Shown here in pieces: positions 35,169 through 43,956 of a stretch of 64,000 bases of DNA. The DNA is from an uncultured Shewanella sp. Lineage in GTDB: Bacteria; Pseudomonadota; Gammaproteobacteria; Enterobacterales; Shewanellaceae. Position numbers and translations under genes: made by a program. The stretch lies in assembly GCA_947503555.1 (NCBI GenBank), contig CANNEE010000014.1, forward strand, positions 1 through 64,000. Direction: 5' to 3'. Numbering within the stretch: position 1 is the first letter of the stretch; every line of letters starts with the position of its first letter. The notes beneath the pieces were generated by a model. It did not search any database, was not told the origin of the DNA, and saw only the letters and a program-made list of their open reading frames with translations.

Positions 35169-37837
35169 TAGTCCTCCAATAAGTTCGGTAGTGCAATGCT
35201 ACCTAGATTGATGGCTTTATCAGTCAGAGCATGAATGCCCTGAGAGAACAGCTTGTTATCGTTCAGGTATTCACCCGCTTCGATGTAGTTAGCTACTTTG
35301 CGGTAGCCTTCGAGCTTGTCGTCAGGGTCAGCGATTTTCGCCATTTGGCGCAACATGGCATTGGCAGCGATGAGCTGTTGTTTGTCGTCCATTTCCATGA
35401 AAATCGGCTCAAAGCCTTTTTTCATCAACACACGGGTAAGTTGGCGAGAGCGCTTTTCTATCGCAGGGGTTTTACGCAGTTCGTCCTGTAAATCAGGGTA
35501 GAACTCCGCGTCATCACAAAGCAGTGATAAGTGCAGTAACTCTGAGTCGGTTTCGATAAACTTCAAGGCATGGCTGACATCTTGCTCAGAGCCAACCGCA
35601 ATCAGTTTATCTTTGGTGTCATCCTCATTTCTGGCTTCTTCGACACGAATGATTTTCTGAATCAGCTCAAAGCACGCAATCCAGTCTTTTGCGTACTCAT
35701 CGGCTTCGACTCGCTGTTTTTCATAGCGACGCAGTAGGGCTTGCAGCTCATCATGTTTGATAAACGGCTTACCTTGCTCTTCACAAAAGAATTGTTCGTC
35801 TTTGAGGGCTTCCAGTTCACCCTCGATTTCCACAGATAGATTAGCCGCTTGATGCGCTTTGTAGCTTAGTTGATTAAATTGGGCATTAAGCGCAGGCAGG
35901 TATCGCGCTTCGGTAATAAACCAGCGGCAGCGGATACAGTTTTCTGGGCCATGTGGCACACTAGCATAAACGCGGTTGGTAGCGACTTTTGAGCCCTTAA
36001 TCAACTCACCACCGTTCCAGCAACCACCAAGGGTACTGACTTCATCCGATTTAACTGTGTTACCGCCTACCAAACACATCCCACACGAGCGCTCTTCCCA
36101 ACCAATCGGGTTGCGGTTAACCAGTGCCGCCTGAATGCTATCATCATTGTGATACACCATCTTGCATTGGATTTGCTCCATCGAGGCGTCTTTGAGGAAA
36201 TTACGCACCGATTGTTTGGCTTTGGCGTCCAGTGCGCCATGCGCTTCGTTCATCTTCTCAGCCATCACCGATGGGGTGATTTTGTTATAGTAGATGGTCA
36301 TCAACAGGCGCGTATGCCCTGCCAATAGCTTAGAAATCACAGGCAGTGGCAATTGTGTGTCCATTGTATACGCCGTGATAAGTGAGACACGCAAACTGTG
36401 TAAAGGAAAGAGTGTGGAAACCTTAGCGCTTTCTGTAGTGCCTTCTGGGTAGTCTACAACCAGTTTCAAACGCTCACCGTTATCTAGGGCATTGCCTTGC
36501 CCTGCCAGTTGGTTTTCTAGCGTCAGTAGGAGTCGATACCAGAAAGGGTCTGCCGCTTGGTCTCTACAAGGCTTTTGTTTGTCCATACCTTTTGCTGAAG
36601 CATCGCGAAACAAAAACGAAATCTCACCCATGCTTTCTAGCTGCTTATCCGATTTCTTCTGACCAGTGTGCTTGTGCAGCAATGTTGTACAATCGGTGGG
36701 CTTTGCAATCGGATTGTATTTTTCTTGCCAGTTGCGCAATTTTCCCAGCCAGTGCAACACCTCCTCGTTTTGCCAAGGGATGATGTACCCCCGCTCCAGT
36801 TCGTCTTTGTTCTGGTCAGCGGTCTTGTTGGTATTGATGTATAGACCTGTTGAATACAGCCCTGTCATGGTGTCGTGAATGCGGCGGAAGATGCCTTTTC
36901 CGAAGGGGCGTTTTTCACTGCCAAGTGCAAAATCATGTTGGGTGTTCACTACCCATTGACCGTTTTCGTAGCGCCATGTATCAGCTTCACCACTATCGAG
37001 CATACGCACCTGATAGGTACGCAGCGGTAGATGGAGCTTCATAAAAATCACCATCGCTTTGACAGGCGACCAGATTTGGTGAAGGGTGATTTTTTTGTTA
37101 TTTCGAGTGATTTCTTTGCTGCGCCACACGCAGTCGGGGTCGGACTTATCAATCAGCTCAGGCTCTACTTCAAACCAGTCACCATCACCACGACCCATAT
37201 TAGTTTGTCCTGACTGCTGCTGCGCCCACGTCCAGTGCTTGAAATGGCGGTAGTGATAAGCTGGAAGCAAAGTTTCACCGTCCTTGAGATTTTGCTGAAT
37301 GACGGTGAGTTCAGTTTTGTCAGGTAACGGACAGAGGATTTGACGCAAGTCCTGAATGTAGCGATACGGCAAGGGGTTGCGGACGGTTTCAGTAGCTGAC
37401 TTTTGATGTTTGATTTTGCTCAGCGGGCTTTGAACCAGCGGTACTAGCTTTCCATGGTCACCTTCTTCCGAGAAAACCTTCTCAATAACAAAGTCGATGA
37501 AATCACAAGGAATATTCACGCTCGATGAAATTTCATACGCATCTGTAAATCGACCTTTTGCTAGTTTCTTTAACTCTTCACTGGAGCATTGATGTCCTTT
37601 GTAGCCCTTAAAAAACAAATCTATATTGTTAATGGCATAGGGTGCATATTCAGCAATATAAGTCTCAAAGAAGCGGCTTAACGCATTCCGCTTATGGTGA
37701 ATACCATTGGTTTGTGCCGCCATCCACTCAGCAGCCAACTCTTGCCATTGTTGCCACTCTGCACCGAGCGTGGTGAGCATCCAAGAGAAGGTTAAATCCG
37801 ATGCGCGTCCATCTTGTTTCTGCCCTTTTTTTGCCAT
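35168..37837 (-). CDS. gmtZ: large tyrosine recombinase GmtZ-like (VPA1269 type)
   Basis: An 889-residue integrase-like protein. The catalytic block HSLRVSLI, then LLAGHTRLLMTIYY (about 495-535), gives the His-x-x-Arg, Gly-His and Tyr of tyrosine recombinases. About 80 residues after it comes a cysteine cluster, SCGMC, GGC and NCIRC, that looks like a zinc site. The C-terminal third is helical. The size and second position fit GmtZ. Its start overlaps the gmtY stop as TAATG. Confidence 0.82.
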   Translation of the reverse strand: MAKKGQKQDGRASDLTFSWMLTTLGAEWQQWQELAAEWMAAQTNGIHHKRNALSRFFETYIAEYAPYAINNIDLFFKGYKGHQCSSEELKKLAKGRFTDAYEISSSVNIPCDFIDFVIEKVFSEEGDHGKLVPLVQSPLSKIKHQKSATETVRNPLPYRYIQDLRQILCPLPDKTELTVIQQNLKDGETLLPAYHYRHFKHWTWAQQQSGQTNMGRGDGDWFEVEPELIDKSDPDCVWRSKEITRNNKKITLHQIWSPVKAMVIFMKLHLPLRTYQVRMLDSGEADTWRYENGQWVVNTQHDFALGSEKRPFGKGIFRRIHDTMTGLYSTGLYINTNKTADQNKDELERGYIIPWQNEEVLHWLGKLRNWQEKYNPIAKPTDCTTLLHKHTGQKKSDKQLESMGEISFLFRDASAKGMDKQKPCRDQAADPFWYRLLLTLENQLAGQGNALDNGERLKLVVDYPEGTTESAKVSTLFPLHSLRVSLITAYTMDTQLPLPVISKLLAGHTRLLMTIYYNKITPSVMAEKMNEAHGALDAKAKQSVRNFLKDASMEQIQCKMVYHNDDSIQAALVNRNPIGWEERSCGMCLVGGNTVKSDEVSTLGGCWNGGELIKGSKVATNRVYASVPHGPENCIRCRWFITEARYLPALNAQFNQLSYKAHQAANLSVEIEGELEALKDEQFFCEEQGKPFIKHDELQALLRRYEKQRVEADEYAKDWIACFELIQKIIRVEEARNEDDTKDKLIAVGSEQDVSHALKFIETDSELLHLSLLCDDAEFYPDLQDELRKTPAIEKRSRQLTRVLMKKGFEPIFMEMDDKQQLIAANAMLRQMAKIADPDDKLEGYRKVANYIEAGEYLNDNKLFSQGIHALTDKAINLGSIALPNLLED

Positions 37838-39294
37838 TATTTACCTCTCAATTTTGGATGTTTGCCTGTGAAGTAGCCCTGTGGGTCAATATCGTTAAAG
37901 CCATGCTCAGCTAGCTTTTTCCAATCCAGTGCTTTCACTTTAGATTCAGGGTTTGCCAATTGCAGTGTCGCTTGGGTCAGTTCATCAGAGATTTCCTGCT
38001 GACCTTTGCCTGTGTAGGGGGTTTGTGAGTCTAGGGACTTATGGTGCATACAGCGTCGAATCACCAACGGGTTCAATCCTGAGCGTTCTAATCGTCTACC
38101 GTAATTATGACGATGCCCGTGAGGGTCTTTACCTTCTGCCTTGCTCGGCTCCAAACCGATGCGCTTCAAGCCGTTGGCGTAGTTATCATGGAAAGCGTTG
38201 ATGGTGTAAGGGTTGCCGAAGGCACTGTGATGAAAAGAAATAAACGCATACGGGTGGTGACAGTCGATGCTGGCGCGGTACTTTTGATAGGTTTTCCAAA
38301 GTGACATAAACACTTTGCCATAGTCGGTTGGGAACCACTGAACCTGTATGTAGTTATCTTTATGGTCAACCACACGGTTTTTCCAACCAAGGTGTGCAGT
38401 GCCTTTCATGCGCTGACGAGGGATACGCGCATACTTTTCTTTTAAGTACGTCTCTCTATTTTGATTTTTAGAACGAACTTCAGGGTCATTTGGCGCTTTG
38501 CCATCGACTTCATTGTAAATTCGAACGATTGCACTATCTGGGTTATAGGGATCTTCAAACACATCTGTCACCCAAAGGGTTAAAGCCTCGCTTTCGCGTA
38601 GTCCGCCACCGTGCATGAATAGGAGTATCAATTTGTCCCTGAGTGCCACTCGTGGATCGCTTGCGCCACCAATACCGTTCATATAAAAATCTTCCCAATG
38701 CTTTTCAGGAAAGGCGATAGCATCATCTTCGGTTTTGGTGAGTGGTGTGCGCCCCTTGATGGTTCGCGCTTTGCGGATGGTTTTGTTAACGGTCTTATCT
38801 TCGATATGACCGAGAAAATCATTCTGGTTTTTACGATACCATGCAGCGTAATTCAATCGCTGCTCATGAGGGGTGGCATCACGCAAGGGGTTCATCGACG
38901 CAGTGCCTTGCGTGTTTGCCAACCAATCGGTGAATGCCGTCAGTCGGTGAATATGCTTATTCACGTTACTGGTTGAACTTGGCACCCAATACAAACCAGA
39001 GGGGTCAAGTCCATCTTCACCAATCGTTCCAGTGTACAACCGCTTAGAAAAGGTCTGAAAGAGCAACTTCGGATCGTCAAACAGCCCTCTATTTGCTTCC
39101 ATATAATCCAGCAATAAGGACACTGCTTGAATAAATCCATTCATGACGGAGTTACTCACACCGTCCGCCTCTAGCTTGAGTAGGTAGTCTGTGACCGTAC
39201 TTAACTCTCCTTGCTCAGTTAGCAAGATAGGCAGTTGGCTTTTGATGCCAGTATTGTCCTCTACAATCGTTGCTCTAACTTTTACTGATGACAA
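37837..39294 (-). CDS. gmtY: tyrosine recombinase GmtY-like
   Basis: A 485-residue site-specific recombinase. The N-terminal SAM-like region is to about 130. The catalytic residues are Arg in MHGGGLRESEAL, His-x-x-Arg in HGHRHNYGRRL, and Tyr in MHHKSLDSQTPYTG. The start appears to be TTG at 39294, with GGAAG about 7 bases upstream; no ATG in frame is better. First gene of the five-gene overlapping operon. The upstream 39301-39400 region has AT-rich repeats that may be recombinase or promoter sites. Confidence 0.85.
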   Translation of the reverse strand: MSSVKVRATIVEDNTGIKSQLPILLTEQGELSTVTDYLLKLEADGVSNSVMNGFIQAVSLLLDYMEANRGLFDDPKLLFQTFSKRLYTGTIGEDGLDPSGLYWVPSSTSNVNKHIHRLTAFTDWLANTQGTASMNPLRDATPHEQRLNYAAWYRKNQNDFLGHIEDKTVNKTIRKARTIKGRTPLTKTEDDAIAFPEKHWEDFYMNGIGGASDPRVALRDKLILLFMHGGGLRESEALTLWVTDVFEDPYNPDSAIVRIYNEVDGKAPNDPEVRSKNQNRETYLKEKYARIPRQRMKGTAHLGWKNRVVDHKDNYIQVQWFPTDYGKVFMSLWKTYQKYRASIDCHHPYAFISFHHSAFGNPYTINAFHDNYANGLKRIGLEPSKAEGKDPHGHRHNYGRRLERSGLNPLVIRRCMHHKSLDSQTPYTGKGQQEISDELTQATLQLANPESKVKALDWKKLAEHGFNDIDPQGYFTGKHPKLRGK

Positions 39295-39360
39295 ACCATG
39301 CTTCCCTTATACATATTATACACACCATTCACTACATACCTTTGATGCTGGATGTGCAAT

Positions 39361-39384
39361 AAAAAGGCAGATTTCTCTGCCTTA
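39361..39384 (-). terminator. terminator, probably of the xthA-yciI-yciB operon
   Basis: AAGGCAG / CTGCCTT stem with a 6-base loop and, on the minus strand, a TTTTTATT tail. It is about 110 bases after xthA, with island-like repeats between, so the terminator may also belong to the island edge. Confidence 0.7.
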
Positions 39385-39458
39385 ATACACATTATACACC
39401 CTTTAAGTTACTATATATAACTTAGTGCGGGTATTTTTTAGATTAACGCTAACTGGTG

Positions 39459-39484
39459 CTAGATACTAATACTAGATACTAATA
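39459..39484. repeat. 13-bp tandem repeat next to xthA
   Basis: CTAGATACTAATA is present twice in tandem, then a partial third copy. It lies between the terminator and the xthA stop, a possible insertion scar or attachment site. Confidence 0.6.
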
Positions 39485-39494
39485 CCAGATCAAG

Positions 39495-40304
39495 TTACTC
39501 GCTAAAGCTGCTCCAGATAGGGGCGTGATCCGAGGGCTTTTCTATGCCTCTAAGATCGTAATCCACATCTGATTCAGTTAAGCGCTTAGCAAGGCTTGGT
39601 GTTGCAAGAATCACATCGATGCGAAGGCCGCGATTGTCATCAAAGCCTTTACTGCGATAATCAAACCATGAATAGCGGTCACTACGCTCTGGGTGAAGTT
39701 GACGGAAAGTGTCAACCACGCCCCAGTCTAGCAAGGTCTGTAGCCACTCTCGTTCCTCTGGCTGGAAGCTACATTTGCCAGTCTTTAACCAACGCTTGGC
39801 ATTAGGTTCACCAATACCTATATCGAGATCGATAGGTGAGATATTGATATCACCAATAATGGCGATATCTTCTTCATTGCTATGATGCTCGTTGAGATAA
39901 GTCATTAAGTCTTGGTAGAACTTACGCTTGGCTGGATACTTTGTCTCATGATTAATATTTTCTCCCTGAGGAAAATAACCATTGAGCACAGTCAGTAGAC
40001 GGCCATTGTCTTGTTCAAATTGACCTATGATCATTCTGCGCTGGGCATCGTCATCATCGGTCGGAAATCCCTTCTGAAGTTTAACTGGCTCGAGTTTAGA
40101 CAGCATGGCTACACCATAGTGGGCTTTACCACCATGGTAATGAACCTTATATCCCATGGCTTCAACGTCGGTGACTGGAAATGCCTCGTCGTGAACCTTG
40201 GTTTCCTGCAGACCTATGATGTCCGGTGAGTGGCTATCAATTAGGGCTTGCAGTTGGTGCAGTCTGGCTCTCAATCCGTTGATATTAAATGAAACAATTT
40301 TCAT
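39495..40304 (-). CDS. xthA: exodeoxyribonuclease III
   Basis: AP endonuclease and 3'-5' exonuclease of base-excision repair. 269 residues, family length. The metal-binding Glu (LQETKVHD), the catalytic GDINISP, and the C-terminal PSDHAPI with the Asp-His pair are present. It is the last gene of yciB-yciI-xthA, its start overlapping the yciI stop as TAATG. Confidence 0.95.
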   Translation of the reverse strand: MKIVSFNINGLRARLHQLQALIDSHSPDIIGLQETKVHDEAFPVTDVEAMGYKVHYHGGKAHYGVAMLSKLEPVKLQKGFPTDDDDAQRRMIIGQFEQDNGRLLTVLNGYFPQGENINHETKYPAKRKFYQDLMTYLNEHHSNEEDIAIIGDINISPIDLDIGIGEPNAKRWLKTGKCSFQPEEREWLQTLLDWGVVDTFRQLHPERSDRYSWFDYRSKGFDDNRGLRIDVILATPSLAKRLTESDVDYDLRGIEKPSDHAPIWSSFSE

Positions 40305-40603
40305 TAAGGCAGTACTCGCTTAAATGGCTTAACAATCACTTTCTCGTATACGCCACCTGCGATATAGGGGTCAGCATCGGCCCAAGCTTGCGCTTCTTCT
40401 AGTGAATCAAAATCGGCAACAACCAGTGAGCCTGTAAAGCCTGCTTCACCAGGATCTTCACTGTCGATTGCTGGGTGTGGGCCTGCAACCATTAGGCGAC
40501 CTTCGGCGGCGAGGGCTTTTAAACGCTCAACGTGAGCTGGACGCACTGCCATACGCTTTTCTAAACTGTTTTCAACATCTTGAGAGGAGATCATGTACCA
40601 CAT
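40304..40603 (-). CDS. yciI: YciI family protein
   Basis: A 99-residue ferredoxin-like protein. It has the conserved [15 protein letters not shown] segment with His and the [11 protein letters not shown] stretch with Asp. The biochemical role is unknown; members can be domains of dioxygenase-like enzymes. Overlaps both neighbours by one base (TAATG), in the order yciB, yciI, xthA. Confidence 0.93.
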   Translation of the reverse strand: MWYMISSQDVENSLEKRMAVRPAHVERLKALAAEGRLMVAGPHPAIDSEDPGEAGFTGSLVVADFDSLEEAQAWADADPYIAGGVYEKVIVKPFKRVLP

Positions 40604-41148
40604 TATTTGAATTCCTTACGTTGTTCTTCAGGGATATGTTTGTAGAGGTATATTACAGTTGCAAAGGTATTAACTAGGGTTAAGCCAGTTAAACCAAAGA
40701 CTTTAAAGTTCACCCAAGTTGCTTGAGGCAGACTAAAGGCGACATAGATGTTAAGCAGACCACAGGCGATAAAGAAGACAACCCAATACCAGGTGACTCT
40801 GGCCCAGATATTGTCAGCGACTTTAAGCTCCTGTCCTAACATGCCCTTAAGTATAGGCTTGTTAATCAAATGGCTTACAGCGAGTGCTAGCGCAAACAGC
40901 GCATACACAACTGTGACCTTCCATTTAATAAAGGCATCGTCGTGAAAGACTAAGGTGAGGGTGCCGAAAAATGCCACCATAGCAAAGGTGATAAGGTGCA
41001 TTTTTTCTAGTTTCTTGTACAAGACATAGGTGATGATAAGCTGAAGAGCAGTGGCGGCGATAAGGGCACCACTGGCGACATAGATATCAACAAATTTATA
41101 GACGGCAAAGAAAATAACCAGCGGCAGAAAGTCTAACAGTTGTTTCAT
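40603..41148 (-). CDS. yciB: inner membrane-spanning septation protein YciB (IspZ)
   Basis: A 181-residue inner-membrane protein with five or six spans. The family motif [19 protein letters not shown] opens it. In Shigella and E. coli the protein affects septation and envelope homeostasis and interacts with division proteins. First gene of the coupled trio with yciI and xthA. Confidence 0.93.
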   Translation of the reverse strand: MKQLLDFLPLVIFFAVYKFVDIYVASGALIAATALQLIITYVLYKKLEKMHLITFAMVAFFGTLTLVFHDDAFIKWKVTVVYALFALALAVSHLINKPILKGMLGQELKVADNIWARVTWYWVVFFIACGLLNIYVAFSLPQATWVNFKVFGLTGLTLVNTFATVIYLYKHIPEEQRKEFK

Positions 41149-41312
41149 AAAAATTTATACAGCCATAAATGAATGAGGCTCGAGTGTAACACGCAACTTC
41201 TGGGGACAAAAGTAGGATAAAACCGGATTGTTACTAGCCCCGAGTCCATTCCCATCGATGCATATCACGCTATGGATAAAAGGTGACTGCGAAGGAGTGA
41301 AATGTAGTCTGA

Positions 41313-43199
41313 TTACTCTATATCTTCTTGGGTGATTACTCTGTTTCTTCCATCGCTTTTAGCTTGATAAAGGGCTCTATCGGCGCGGGAAAAAAGCGAT
41401 GCTAAATCATCACCTTTCATGCACTCGGCGACACCTAGGCTTATGGTGGCTGAGTTGATTTGGGTAAAGGGATACTGAGCCGTGGCTTCTCTGATTGTTT
41501 CGGCTAGGCTTTTGGCACCGCCGAGTTGAGTTTCGGGGCAGATGATAAGAAATTCTTCTCCACCCCAACGGCCAACTAAGTCGGTTTTCCTAGAGTGTTT
41601 GGTCAGTAAGGTAGCAAATTCTACTAGTACAGTATCGCCAATATCATGGCCATAGTTATCATTGATTCGTTTAAAGTTATCTAAGTCCAACACTATGAGG
41701 GAAAAGCTTTTATGGTATCGAGCAAAGCGTGCCAGTTCATCATTTATGCGATTATCTAAACGGCGACGATTGGCTATTTGAGTCAAACTATCGATAAGGG
41801 ATAGCGCCTCTACCTGTTTTCGTAACGTAATATCTTGACTGATGGAAGTGTAGCCAGTGATCTCACCTTGATTATCAAAATCAGGCGTAATGACATGTTC
41901 CAGCCAGAAGCTTTTACCCTGTTTATTTTTATCTAGAATTTCGCCATACCAAGTGTTTCCTTGGGTAATGGTTTGCCAAATATCCTTGTGCACCGTCTTT
42001 GGTGTGTCTTGATGAGTAATAATGCTGTGGCGTTGTCCAATCATCTCTTCTCTACTGTAGCCTGAGACTTTGACTAGGGCGGCACTGGCTTGCGTGATAA
42101 CACCCTTAGTGTCGGTCGAAGAGGTGATGACATGCTTATCTATGATCTGGGTATAGCGCTTAATCCTTTGATAAGCCTCGCTAAGTGCCTGCTGTAGTCG
42201 AGTAGGAAACAGCGCTGCAAACCAAGACAGCACAAAGGAAACCACAATGACGGTGACGGCAATAAGTGCGGTCGAAATCATATTATGTTGCTGAAACTCA
42301 AGCAAAAGCTCCTGTTTCGGAAACATTAATAGGCTGGCATTGTCTTGATTGTCGATAAACTCACTAAGTGAAAATGCATACTGCTGGCTGGCAAAAGCTT
42401 CTGAATTAGACTCAGCAAACTGACTGTGAAAGCTAGGCCTATCGGGTAAATACCGCGACCAAGCATAGTCACTGTCAGGATGGACAATAAACTCACCCTG
42501 CTCGTCAATCACATAGATATCAAAGTTAGCCGAACTGGCTAATAGCTTAAGTAGCGGTGAGATATTGATATTGGCAATCACAAATCCGTAGCGCTTATTT
42601 TGATAAAAGAGTGGTGTGGCGATCCTTAGTGTCGGCTTAATGGGCAGTTCTATTTTGCCGTGCTCGACATTTAAATCGAAATTTGAATACCAGAAGCCGT
42701 TATTGTTTAACTTCATCGCCGCATCGAAGTAGTAACGGTTTTGCTTATTTTGTAGCTCACTGTGCGGAGTGATATGAGGTTTGCCATCGCTTTGGCTAAT
42801 ACGAATCCGCTCTAAGCCTTGATTATCGATTAGCCTTAGCTGAGTGAATTGCCTATTAGCTTGGATGGTTGCCAACATCAATTGGGTGAGATTGTATTGG
42901 TCACCATCAGACGGACTATCAAGAAAAGAGTGGGTCAACTGGCTTTTAGCTAGGGCTGCCATTTGCGCACGGTTATGCTGAGTGAAGGCTTGTATTATCG
43001 TTTGCTTTTCTGACTTCTCTGAGACAAATTTGTCTGCAATTTGCTGTTCAATATTGGTGTACTGAACATAGTAGTTAATCACAGACGTTAGCATGGCAAC
43101 TAGGGCGCCAAACAGCAGAAAGATAAGCCCAAATAACCTGTAAATATGCTTAGGTTGATTGATAAGCTGTGGTGTAAATAATTTGGCGATAATGCTCAT
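41313..43199 (-). CDS. membrane diguanylate cyclase with Cache, PAS and GGDEF domains
   Basis: A 628-residue c-di-GMP synthase. One N-terminal span (about 24-45), a periplasmic double-Cache-like domain to about 300, a second span (about 305-325), a PAS domain (about 345-460), and GGDEF with active site GGEEF. The I-site RKTD lies five residues upstream, so product inhibition is expected. It senses a small periplasmic ligand that I cannot name. Single gene, not in an operon. Confidence 0.94.
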   Translation of the reverse strand: MSIIAKLFTPQLINQPKHIYRLFGLIFLLFGALVAMLTSVINYYVQYTNIEQQIADKFVSEKSEKQTIIQAFTQHNRAQMAALAKSQLTHSFLDSPSDGDQYNLTQLMLATIQANRQFTQLRLIDNQGLERIRISQSDGKPHITPHSELQNKQNRYYFDAAMKLNNNGFWYSNFDLNVEHGKIELPIKPTLRIATPLFYQNKRYGFVIANINISPLLKLLASSANFDIYVIDEQGEFIVHPDSDYAWSRYLPDRPSFHSQFAESNSEAFASQQYAFSLSEFIDNQDNASLLMFPKQELLLEFQQHNMISTALIAVTVIVVSFVLSWFAALFPTRLQQALSEAYQRIKRYTQIIDKHVITSSTDTKGVITQASAALVKVSGYSREEMIGQRHSIITHQDTPKTVHKDIWQTITQGNTWYGEILDKNKQGKSFWLEHVITPDFDNQGEITGYTSISQDITLRKQVEALSLIDSLTQIANRRRLDNRINDELARFARYHKSFSLIVLDLDNFKRINDNYGHDIGDTVLVEFATLLTKHSRKTDLVGRWGGEEFLIICPETQLGGAKSLAETIREATAQYPFTQINSATISLGVAECMKGDDLASLFSRADRALYQAKSDGRNRVITQEDIE

Positions 43200-43403
43200 T
43201 CGCGACCTTATTTCACAACGACTTCCTTTTAAGTGAAGCTGAATACTCCTTACCCAACACTCTATGCTATCTGATTATGAAGGAGTATTGCGCAGTTAGC
43301 GAATGTTAATTGCTCGAAGTGATGAAGTAACGACAAAAGCTTAAGTTGTCATTGTGCTCAAAGGTAGAGAGGGAGATAGCGAAAAGTGTATGTGTAGAAG
43401 AGA

Positions 43404-43440
43404 GTCACTCGCTTAAAGTACTGCCCCTTAGGCGAGTGAC
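43404..43440. other. hairpin downstream of the DUF2062 gene
   Basis: GTCACTCGC / GCGAGTGAC, a 9-bp stem with a 19-base loop, no T run. It ends 7 bases before the DUF2062 stop. It may be a transcript-stability element. 43200-43403 shows no gene. Confidence 0.45.
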
Positions 43441-43447
43441 GGTCTGA

Positions 43448-43954
43448 TTATTGGCCGCGCTTTTTCCATTTAAATAGCACTGAGTATTTCCAAAGGTTGG
43501 CAATACTAAAGTAACCAATAGCGGCGAATATAATACCTAAAATAAAACAGCCTAGTAGAAATGGCGGGCCTATGGTGGATAGGGATGATTCAATCCAATG
43601 CCAGCTAGCTTCAAAGGCAAAATCCTGTGCCTCATGGCCTAGCACTTTCACCCCTAGAAGGTAAGCACCGTAGAACATCACAGGCATAGTCAGTGGGTTA
43701 GTAATCCAAACCAAGGCGACGGAAACGGGAATATTGACGTTAAAAAAGATGGCTAACGCCGCGGCTAGCACCATTTGAAATGGAATAGGCACCCAAGCGG
43801 CAAATAGGCCGATGGCAAATGCGCCGGGAGCGGATTTACGGTTTAACGCCCAAAGGTTAGGTTTATGCAGTAGCTCACCAAAAATCTTCAAGTGTTTATG
43901 ATTCTTGAGTGTTTCCGGTTTAGGCATATACCTTTCGATTATCTTTTTTGGCAT
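43448..43954 (-). CDS. DUF2062 membrane protein
   Basis: A 168-residue inner-membrane protein of the DUF2062 family. The conserved GLFAAWVPIPFQMVLAAALA span and VWITNPLTMPVMFYGAYLLG are present. Function unknown. Its start codon is 2 bases from that of comEC on the other strand, so the two promoters must lie within each other's coding ends. Confidence 0.9.
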   Translation of the reverse strand: MPKKIIERYMPKPETLKNHKHLKIFGELLHKPNLWALNRKSAPGAFAIGLFAAWVPIPFQMVLAAALAIFFNVNIPVSVALVWITNPLTMPVMFYGAYLLGVKVLGHEAQDFAFEASWHWIESSLSTIGPPFLLGCFILGIIFAAIGYFSIANLWKYSVLFKWKKRGQ

Positions 43955-43956
43955 AG

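Larger units (their letters stand above)
30713..39400. mobile_element. gamma-Mobile-Trio-like element with cargo (ends not defined)
   Basis: The GmtY/Z/X-like operon at one end, cargo (Xre, winged-helix protein, helicase, small protein) at the other. Described GMT islands carry defence and toxin cargo beside the trio. I could not find matching end repeats, so the limits given are those of the genes. The right limit is near the xthA terminator. Confidence 0.55.

Noticed and set aside
30129-39500. Prophage
   Set aside because: Recombinases are present, but no capsid, tail, terminase or lysis genes.
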